In this document: positions 47,703 through 55,465 of the stretch, piece by piece | Numbering within the stretch: position 1 is the first letter of the stretch | Layout of the letters: each line of letters opens with the position of its first letter | Assembly (NCBI GenBank): GCA_907165135.1 | Contig: OU015566.1 | Coordinates: forward strand, 12,942,157-13,006,156 | DNA from: Oikopleura dioica | Taxonomy: Eukaryota; Chordata; Appendicularia; Copelata; Oikopleuridae | Length of the DNA stretch: 64,000 bases | Direction of reading: 5' to 3' | Translations under genes and position numbers: made by a program | Notes under the pieces: generated by a model | What the model saw: the letters and a program-made list of their open reading frames with translations, nothing else | Databases searched by the model: none | Told to the model about the DNA's origin: nothing

Positions 47703-48282
47703 TCATTCAGGCTCATTCTCTGTCTGGCTTAAAAAGTCAGTTTCCGTAGATAACAGCACTCCACTTGTCTGCCTGAAGCGCCGTCCCATTCGCAAGTTTC
47801 TTAAACGAGATGTTATTGGTCCCCATTTCGCGCCTACCAATGATTCATCCGATGCGTCCGGAGTCTCTTCGATCTCATAGGCTTCCAACTTCACACCTTG
47901 GCTTCCACTGTCAGTTTCCACCCGACCTTCGATTTTAATGTAGTCGCCAAACTATTTTTAGTTATAATTTGTAAATTGAACGTCTGATTACCTTGAACTC
48001 TTCGAGAAGTTCGTTTTTGCCAGTGACCTTGATTGTTTCTTCGCCATCAGTGACTACGATGGACTCGCCTCCACGTGCAATATCCCAGATCTTGCAGTAC
48101 AGTATTGCAAGGTTGTCTTTGTGCTTAATAAATAGCTTAGCTTTCTCATTGAGTCTTTAATATTTTAAAATCGCCCAAATTACCTCTGCGATGTTCGCAG
48201 CGCACACAAGCTTTCGCTGCTGGAACTTCCACGATGGAATGTCAGGGAACATTGATTGAAGATCGGCATCAGTGTTAGTCAT
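47703..48282 (-). CDS. OB-fold-like protein, possible ssDNA-binding factor
   Basis: Three exons (48282-48184, 48144-47992, 47951-47703) give 166 residues. The middle reads as an OB-fold: a start strand (LAILYCKIWDIARGG), then ESIVVTDGEETIKVTG, a short helix region and the closing strands FGDYIKIEGRVETDSG followed by VKLEAYEIEE. This order is like RPA2/STN1/TEN1 class single-strand binders, but the fold is common and RNA-binding alternatives remain. The C-terminal third is Arg-rich then acidic, without known motif. The start follows TATTCAG by one base and lies 43 bases from the stop of the upstream gene. Confidence 0.45.
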
Positions 48283-48325
48283 TCTGAATATTTAATTTCA
48301 AGCGTTTTTTGTCGTCTTTCTGTTT

Positions 48326-49217
48326 TCAAATTTGAAGTACACGAGAAAAATTATCAGCGAAATTTTTACTTCTCTCTTTTTCGAAGTATTCGATGTAAGT
48401 GGCCATATCCAGGTTCGGCTGCCACCGCCAAAATTTTTGTCGAATGACTAAGATTAATATTTTTAAATACTAGCTTTGTTTTTTTGTTTATACCTTCAGC
48501 GGTTCTTTTAATTGCAACAATCGGCTCATCTTTGTTCTCCGACGCAGCGATGACGATGTTTCCTTGGAAGATTTTTTCTGCTTGATCTTCAATTTCCATG
48601 GGCACACAGTTATGGACGTGTTGTTGTTCATGAAGCCCAGCTTCTTCCGGATCAAGGGGATACGCCGAATTGCAAAACGAAGGTGCTTCCTTTTTGCTTA
48701 TCTTGAAGTTTTTCGTTACTTCTTTTTCGTCCGCAACAATGACTGCACTTGGACGGAAAATTTGAAGTGATTCAAGACCAACGCACGTCTCATTTGCGCA
48801 GCACATGAGCATTTGTTGCTTACTTAAAGAAGTTACTATCTTAAAGTCCTTTTTATTTGTGTTACCTCTGGATGTAAGCGAACGGTTTCAGAACGACCGT
48901 AAACTGATAGTTGGCGTCAGTATTTATCCATTTGCCATCAGCCGTTTCTTGGAGGTCGTAGCTGAATGCGCATCGTGGCTCCCAATCCATCGTGATCCAA
49001 GTTTCGCCCATAGACCGCTGGACATCAGGATTGATTTTGATAGTCGTAGCGAGCATTTTTTCTTTTGTGACCTAGAATTAATGGTTATTTATTTAATACA
49101 GTGATATTTTCATAGAAATTTTATATAAGGCGCGCTGCGCGCGCGATTGCGTTATCTTTTCGTTACCTTCTTCGTCTGGCGCTCCGAAACAACTGATTCG
49201 TTCTTAATTTTATCCAT
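48326..49217 (-). CDS. unrecognised protein upstream of the OB-fold gene
   Basis: Four exons (49217-49167, 49071-48866, 48822-48494, 48447-48326) sum to 708 bases, 235 residues. The N-terminus is basic. The body has phrases such as RSMGETWITMDWEPRCAFSY and NYQFTVVLKPFAYIQ, then several cysteines (CCANETC). A Trp/Arg-rich segment (RQKFWRWQPN) precedes an acidic/basic helical end. It could be a beta-rich domain, perhaps a further diverged clamp-like fold, but I cannot show it. Intron 1 contains a GC-palindrome repeat. With the OB-fold gene it forms a probable two-gene operon. Confidence 0.5.
49111..49150. repeat. GC-palindrome repeat in intron 1 of the 48.3-49.2 kb gene
   Basis: ATAGAAATTTTATATAAG leads into GCGCGCTGCGCGCGC. 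It lies within the 95-base intron 49072-49166, so the repeat makes up nearly half of the intron. Confidence 0.6.
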
Positions 49218-49264
49218 TTAAGTGTGCAATCAAACGACGTAGAAGGTGTTTTTTTTTTTCAGTT

Positions 49265-49982
49265 TCAAAGAATATAGTTTTCCAATTCGAGCATGATCAC
49301 GCCCTGCAAATCGTCGAAATCCTGGGCATACTTTCGAAGCTCGGTAATTGGTCCATTCCGCGTCCCTTTATCTTTCCTTGGCTCCTAAAATTCTCTTCAC
49401 TGTAAATGTATGACTGAGAGAAACGAAAAGGAGAATTTTTGCCAATAGGTGCCTATCCTTGATCTTCTGTTTCAATTAATGCCGTAAGTCTGCTGGTCAA
49501 CTCTTCCCCACTAGATAAATCTGTTAAATCGGCACTTATTTTCTGGTTATCTGATTACTTCAGCTTTTCTGCATTGACAAGCGATAGAAATACGTGAATA
49601 TTCTGTCCAAGGCGTTGGATTTTTTTGCAGAGGATCTTCAGTTTCGACCACCAACCCTCTAAGAATATTAATATAGTTATTGAGGTTATCTTAAACTTTT
49701 GATTGTACTTACGGACAATATATTTAGCATCTTCAAGCTTCTTCTTTTCTTCATGGGTCATAAACTCGTTCTCGTTTTTGGTTTTGAGATGTTCTTTCGC
49801 CGAATGAACCGACTTAGCGAGTGAACATTTTTTTTTTCTCTCAGTCAATCACTTATTGAATTGAGTTCACTTTCCTCAACAACTTGTCGCATTCCGATCA
49901 TGGCCGTTGACTCGGGCTCGAGTCGCGAAAGAATAAGCTTGGCAACCACGAAACCTTCCACGTCTGGGTATGTTTCTGTCAT
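49265..49982 (-). CDS. coiled-coil protein, paralogue of the gene at 51.2-51.8 kb
   Basis: The first exon starts MTETYPDVEGFVVAKLIL. It joins the next in phase only through a GA-AG intron (49813-49874, context GAG then GAAAGT). The chain then reads SVHSAKEHLKTKNE and, after a GT-AG intron, KIQRLGQNIHVFLSLVNAEK. The first about 105 residues align along their whole length with the neighbouring gene D (KNLLIFLSLIHHEQ there), so the two are duplicates and the non-GT intron is supported by the paralogue. The C-terminal exons (after about 49560) are less sure; the last segment ends DFDDLQGVIMLELENYIL at 49265. Function unknown. Confidence 0.5.
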
Positions 49983-50197
49983 AGTACTAAGAGATCAACC
50001 GCGCAAATCAGTTCTGAAAATAGGAAAGTCATTTTCTATTTTCTATTTTTTCTTTCAACCGGTATCTTTCTATCTGTAAAGGAATTATAAGCAAGACTTG
50101 CTTATAAAATCCTTTAGATCCGTTCATAAGGGCAGTGTTACAGTTATCTTTCAACAATTCAAACGGGTTCTTTCTTGATCATAAATCGACGTTTCGA

Positions 50198-51132
50198 TTA
50201 ATCCATTTCGAGTACGAAGTCAGCGATTTTGGTGGTTGTTTTCGTAAACGAGATGTGAATTTTTTCGTCGACAGTAACTGTTCCCTCCTCCGAATTTTTT
50301 GCTGCAGCGGAGAGCGACTCGGTCCACCTAAAATTTAAATTTACTTGGTTTTATTTATCTATGCTATTTTACTTTTGATTCAATGAAAAGCTCGCATCCT
50401 TGATCGCTTTTCCATCTTTTGCGGTGATTGTCACGGATTTTACGGGTCTAGCTGGATTAAAAGTCCCGTCCAGAGCATTTCCAAGTGATTCCGAATTTGA
50501 AAAGCGGAGTTTTTGGTTACCAGAATCTACCGCGATCTTCAGGGGGAAAGCCACAGACGAAGGAAGTTGAAAGCAGTTGCTGTCGAGCTTGAATTCTCCG
50601 CTAAATACTAAGTTATCATTTTTTTTTTCTTTATGTTGCTTACGTTTGCTTTCCGTACGATGGCAGCTTGTCTTCCATTTTCACGAGAGTAAGCGGCGCC
50701 ACGTGACAACTGACGAGGGCGCAAAGATTGTAATCTGCTACCAGCTCTCGTCGAAGAACCAAGTTGAAGTTCTTGTCAACAGTTACCTCCCATTTGAGGC
50801 AGCAGTGTTCACCTGATGCATTGACCGATTCGATAAGTTTCGGCGTTGAGACTGAAAGTGATTATCTTTTTATTCAATATAAAAAAAATATAAATACCTT
50901 TAACTGCGAACGTTTCGCAGCAAGTATACAGCTTGAACTGTGTCGCGTCGAGCTCGACACAAACACGATTCAAACCCGCTTCATCGCTTGTTTCGATTTT
51001 GATCCCACTTGGAGTGAAGATCATCTTAGTTTTGTACCCAATCTTCGCAATCGGTGCTAATTTTGTTCTTATTTCGACTGGTTTGTTGTAAGCAGCCAAA
51101 AACATCAGTCTAGAATAAGGAATTTCAGTCAT
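50198..51132 (-). CDS. PCNA-like sliding-clamp protein
   Basis: Predicted length about 268 residues, close to PCNA (261). By eye the N-terminal domain follows PCNA closely in spacing: KMIFTPSGIKIETSDEAGL for the PCNA SGVNLQSMDSS region, then CVELDATQFKLYTC and FAVKVSTPKLIESVN for the FDTYRC and MGVNLTSMSKILK regions. An interdomain connector starts ELVADYNL (PCNA KVSDYEM). Domain two has SGEFKLDSNCFQL and ends GTVTVDEKIHISFTK. Identity is low. It might be HUS1 or a PCNA duplicate rather than PCNA itself. The ATG abuts a CTCTAAG acceptor 24 bases after the upstream stop. Toroid formation is inference. Confidence 0.55.
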
Positions 51133-51156
51133 CTTAGAGAGACTCATCGTGGATCA

Positions 51157-51812
51157 TCACAAAAGGCTTTCAAGGACATTCTGAGTGTGCACAGACGATG
51201 TAATCTCCACGACTGAAAGTTTATCGTGAAGCCTTAACAGTTTGTCAATTAGAGACGTGGCGTTATTTTTCTCCTCGAAAAGCTCAGCGAGTCGTTCAAT
51301 CTTTGCTCCATCACTAGAAATTCGTCACTTTGATAAGTTTTCATTTTAAAAAGTACGTTTTATCGCAACTCTACAGTTTAATTATTATTTCTCATACTAT
51401 TTTTATTTAATGCGCGCTGCGCGCGCACTTTTACACTCAATTAGCCTATCTTTACCTTAATTGCTCGTGATGAATGAGAGACAGGAAGATGAGAAGGTTT
51501 TTCCCAAGCACGCTGGTCTCTGCACCAATTTCATCGATCTCCTTGGTGTACTTTTCTACTCTCTTTTTAGCAGCCATTTTTTCTGTCGTTAATCTTACCG
51601 AGCGAAGAAATTCCATTGTTAACTTTCTGGATGTACGAAGCTGGCTTAGATTCTGATTTCATTTGTTCAAACATTTCTTTCGCGCCTTCAATGTTGTTTT
51701 TCAAGTCTCTTCGCCTTTTAACGATATCGTTTCCGGCTGGCAAAAATTGTTTTACAATCTCGTTTGCAGTTTTCAGTCCGTCTGTCCAGTCGTATGCATT
51801 CACAGTGGCCAT
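51157..51812 (-). CDS. coiled-coil protein D, first gene of a two-gene operon with the PCNA-like gene
   Basis: Three exons give roughly 155 residues of mainly helical sequence: MATVNAYDWTDGLKTANEIV, then VEKYTKEIDEIGAE, KNLLIFLSLIHHEQL and a Leu/Lys/Asp-rich end. Intron 1 is 40 bp; intron 2 contains a GC-palindrome repeat (51391-51429). It is paralogous to the gene at 49.3-50.0 kb. The stop (51157) is only 24 bases before the start of the clamp-like gene, the shortest spacing in the window. No family is recognised. Confidence 0.55.
51391..51429. repeat. GC-palindrome repeat in an intron of gene D
   Basis: CATACTATTTTTATTTAATG runs into GCGCGCTGCGCGCGC inside the intron between about 51321 and 51454. 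Orientation relative to the host gene is the same as for the copy at 49.1 kb. Confidence 0.6.
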
Positions 51813-52175
51813 TCTGAAGATATACTCGATTATTTTTACTCAAGTTAAAATAGAAATAAAATTATCTTTTGAACTTTTGGAGTCAGATATGTGTGAAACC
51901 TTTTCAATGGCTTGCAAGTTTAAAGGTTTTCCCTTCTTTTTTTTTTCCTTTTACCGTAAAAAAAACGCACACAGTGAAAATAATAATGATCATTTGATCT
52001 TGAGGAACTTTTGGCCGAGGCAGTTGGGTGCTGAGCGTTAAGGTTTTTTTTTTTGAAAATTGCAAGCGTACAGTTTGTGCCTTTTCCGTTTATCTACCTA
52101 GGGAGTTTTTATTTCTCCGCCGTACTATAAATGAAAGAACACAATTTAGTTTAGCTAGTGAGGAAAAAATTGGAA

Positions 52176-52916
52176 CTAATGAAGGTATGGGGTGCGGCAG
52201 ACGGCGCAATATGTCCATCGCTCGATCCATCGCAATGCGCATGCTTTGTCAACCTTATGTGAGCAATTTTTGAATCGGATGAGTGGCTCCTTGAGTTCCA
52301 TTTGACAAATTTGACAGATCTCTTCTTCCTGGATATTTTGAGGAGTCAAAGTGTCGCCAATCAGTCCTTCGAGCCGACCTTTGTATTCGTCCGAAGCGCG
52401 AAATTCAGCTCGCCAAAGATCGCCCAAGAGTCCTTCCATAGTTCGGCTTTCTGGATCGATTAGTGGAATATTTTGTGGATAGCTTGTTTGCGGTCGTTTG
52501 AGTTTGCTTTATTACACTCAAGCACGAAAAAGGCATATTTTTTTTTCAACTCAAAAGACCTTTCCTGTTCAATCCAAATGGATTGTTGATAATAGCTTCG
52601 TAGAAATGGTTGTAATTGCCATCATTTTGATTGTCCACCGTGCCGACAACATTCCGATCGTCGAGTTCTGGCCCTTTTCATGATTTAACAAGTCTTTTTT
52701 ATGGCTAAGATCTGATAAAATTAAAAAAAAAAAGAATTCTATATATTGAAGTTTTGTCCTTCCTTGAAGTGGCTGTGTGGCGGTGGGCAACTCAGCAGGG
52801 TTACGAAGAACAGGTGGATCCTCTCCATGCACCTGTTGAGTGCCATCTTCTTGATGATTCTGAGCGGGTCCATTTTCCGCCGGGATGTTTCGATTCAAGT
52901 CAAAATTATCACTCAT
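52176..52916 (-). CDS. RING-H2-type zinc finger protein with two GA-AG introns
   Basis: Exons 52916-52763, 52673-52565 and 52506-52176 sum to 594 bases, 197 residues. Both joins use donors beginning GA (CAAG then GAAGGA, and ACAG then GAAAGG); no GT donor restores the frame. The N-terminal half is Asn/Gln/Pro-rich. The C-terminal RING reads ICQICQMEL, CSHKVDKACALRWI and YCAVCRTPY: C-x2-C, C-x-H, then Asp in place of the second His, C, and C-x2-C. An Asp zinc ligand also occurs in RBX1. A ubiquitin-ligase role is inferred from the domain only. Confidence 0.65.
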
Positions 52917-53301
52917 TCCCCTTTCAAATGTCTGAATAAAAGTTCATTAGTTAAGTTCGAAATTTATCCTGGTAATATATCTTTGATCACAGTGAGCTTT
53001 GATAAGACTGAAGGATTTAAAAATTTGTTTGACTGTCATTATGCTGAGTGAACATGATGTTGTTACAGTTTTACTAACAATAAGCATAGCTTTTAGTTTG
53101 AACTTTGTTTGGCAGTTGGGCAGGGGGGGGGGAGCAGAAAATAATCATAAAGTGAAAAGGCCGATTTACATTTCCTTGACTCACGAAGGAGAAGGCCCGA
53201 CTTTAAAAACTTTATGATTTTGAAAATGGGGTTTAGAATTGGTTTTCGTATTTGGCAGTTGGTAAAAAATCGTGAGGCGCGAAAGTTTTGTTTTGAAACC
53301 T
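52917..53301. other. interval between the RAD9-like gene end and the RING gene start
   Basis: About 385 bases, including a G-run (GCAGGGGGGGGGAGCAG near 53118-53134). No gene is supported. The interval is too long for the operon spacing seen elsewhere here, so the RING gene may have its own promoter. Confidence 0.45.
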
Positions 53302-54857
53302 TTATGCGTTCTCGTCGGATTCTCGTCGAGGTCGTTTTTTGTCGCGTCGGGTCTCACGGCTGTTCTCATCCGTTTTTTTTCCTGGCGAGCACCCGGCAGA
53401 GTTGTTCTTCTCAGATGGCTCGTATTCAATGTTGTTGTTCTCGTCAGGCTTTTCATTCTCTTGTTGAGCCTTTTCGTACGCACTCATCCCGGAGTTTCGA
53501 TCATCATCGCTCTCGCCTTCTAGCAATGGAGTTTTTTCCCCCTCCTGCGGCTGTGGAGTCGAAGAAGCCGTCGCGTGAACACGAATGAAACGAGTTCGTA
53601 GTTGATCATCCCATTGATCATCGCCCATTTCACCATAACAGTGCACATCTTCGCTTGGCAGCGGTTGGGTGAAAAGAGTGGTGACCTGAATTAGTGCATT
53701 AATTACTAAATGTATGTAATACGCCGTACCGATAGACCACGAATGCTGATTTCAATTTTCAATGGGTTATTCGCCATATCGATTGTCATTTCGATTGCCA
53801 TGTCGGCTTCTTCGTTGCGGCAATACTCAGCAAGCGCTTTCGCATATTTACGCAGGCAACTTAACTTTTGTTTTAGTTTTCTAATCGGGAAAAAGAAGAG
53901 TAAAAATTCGAGATTATGAAATAGTTTTTCTTTCAAGAGAAGAACAAACTTAAAAAATTATTGTACAAAATGATTACACGCGAGAATAAAAGCGCTGTGC
54001 AAAGAAAATTGATCTTTGCGCGTCTCACGGTTGCATTAATGATGTATTCCTATACAATTTTTTATTTAAGCGCGCAGCGCGCGCGAGACCCTTATATTAA
54101 TTCAATGCTAAAATTGAAAGCTTGCTACCTTGTGATGATATTCGCATGCGTTGAAACTCCGTCAGGAATCACTTGCACAGCCGAGTCTCCATTTGAGGCG
54201 AAGACTTTCTTGATTCGCTGTCTGGAATTTCCATCCGACATGAATTCGAGGTTCGAAGTAATCGGAAGAATTCTAATGGTCGTAATATCGCCGCCTTCAA
54301 AAGGAAGACGATAAATGAAATTATTAACCATAAAAACGCATACCTAAACCCATTTTTTCACTGGCAGCGCAGAAGCTATTCGCTGGCATGAGTACAAGTG
54401 GGTTCGCTGGGTCTGACATTAAAGCTGGTGGCTCGCGGACTTCTTTTGTTTTCAGATAGAAAACATCTCCGGCTTCACTATCGGTTACAGAAACACGAAG
54501 GAAGCCATCAAGTGTCTCGCCAAGAACCAGTTGCACAGACTTCTCTCCTTCGTTCGCCACGAAGCCAATGAGTTTTTTAAGGTCGACTAAATTTCGTTAT
54601 TTATTCTGTCTTAGTTTTCCCCTTTTAGAGAGAGAACCGGGCTTACCTGAGAAAGAACGAATGATGAAGTTGGTGTTCTCATAGTTGAGGAGTCGGTCCT
54701 GGTGGTAGATGAGGTAACAGGCGGCGTACCTGTCTTCCTCGAAGCCAACAAAATGGAGAGAATCATGCGTCGCCATGATGTTAAGTGTATCACTTGTGCT
54801 TTCCATCAATAAAAGAGCACGATGAAATTGATGGGCACTTGGAATGAACGCGTTCAT
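53302..54857 (-). CDS. RAD9/PCNA-like clamp protein with charged tail
   Basis: Exons 54857-54647, 54586-54344, 54294-54129, 53880-53730 and 53685-53302 sum to 1155 bases, 384 residues; human RAD9A has 391. The first 250 or so residues show the two-domain clamp pattern: DTLNIMATHDSLHFVGFEED and AACYLIYHQDRLLNYE resemble the RAD9 DELYLEPLEDGLSL and YACFLF..FFQQYQ segments; the end of domain two reads LRKYAKALAEYC and NNPLKIEISIRG, like PCNA LRYLNFFTKA and DVPLVVEYKI. A tail of about 125 residues is acidic then strongly basic (RRDKKRPRRE), as in RAD9, whose tail recruits TopBP1. No nuclease or TopBP1 motif is proven. It probably lies in an operon with the two genes upstream. Confidence 0.5.
54045..54090. 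repeat. GC-palindrome repeat in an intron of the RAD9-like gene
   Basis: CCTATACAATTTTTTATTTA precedes GCGCGCAGCGCGCGCG inside the intron 53881-54128. Confidence 0.6.
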
Positions 54858-54951
54858 GTCTGAACTTTAAAATAGTTAATTTTCTGTTACTTGAGCTGTT
54901 TTTCTCTGTTGTTTTGAACAGATCAGCATTTTCACAATTTCTTCATGTCTG

Positions 54952-55404
54952 TCAGTCTGATTGTTCCTCCTCGTCGTCGACTTTCTTGATAAATCCCCTT
55001 AAATTGGAAAGGATTTGCTCGCCGAGGGCGGGCTTCAACTCCAAGCTGAGCGTTCGTTTTGCTGTGTCCGCTTTACATAAAAGCCGCATAATCAACTTTT
55101 TCGCCAGCAAATAGCCTTCCCATTTTGGCCTACAAATTGTTATTAAATGAATAAGTTAGTAAGACTTACAGTTTGGAAAGAATCGCCAGCATAAATACGT
55201 AAAGTCGATAATGCGAATCGGCGTCTCGGAGCTCCTTCCATTCTATTTTGAAGACATCGAAGCAATGATCAGCGGTCTCGCTGAACGTTACAATAATTCA
55301 TCAGCATCATAAATCGATATCACATGATATTGTTCTCTTAGCTAGTCCTATTTTTGATTGACCTACTTTTTGAAGTCCTTGAGTTCTTTTAGACGATCAA
55401 ACAT
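54952..55404 (-). CDS. small acidic-tailed protein between primase and RAD9-like genes
   Basis: Three exons give about 109 residues. Joins near 55368 and 55170-55132 are in phase. The protein begins MFDRLKELKDFKN, has an aromatic/hydrophobic middle (HYRLYVFMLAILSKLPKW) and ends with KKVDDEEEQSD. It is helical and could be a small subunit of a replication factor, but no family is recognised. The start is 61 bases after the primase stop, with an AATATTCAG acceptor between. Confidence 0.5.
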
Positions 55405-55465
55405 TTTCAAGTGAGTCGTGAATCAGACAAACAATCAGATCTGAATATTAAAAAGATGAGAAGCA

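Larger units (their letters stand above)
47703..49217 (-). other. predicted two-gene operon (unknown protein - OB-fold protein)
   Basis: Stop at 48326 and start at 48282 leave 43 bases, ending in an AATATTCAG acceptor. This is the same spacing and acceptor arrangement as other pairs in the window. Confidence 0.5.
50198..51812 (-). other. predicted operon: coiled-coil D - PCNA-like clamp
   Basis: Twenty-four bases separate the two genes and end in CTCTCTAAG, directly followed by the second ATG. The next gene downstream (start 49982) is 215 bases away and may or may not belong. Confidence 0.55.

Noticed and set aside
53214-53588. 124-residue Arg/Ser-rich plus-strand frame
   Set aside because: Antisense to the charged tail of the RAD9-like protein; no motif of its own.
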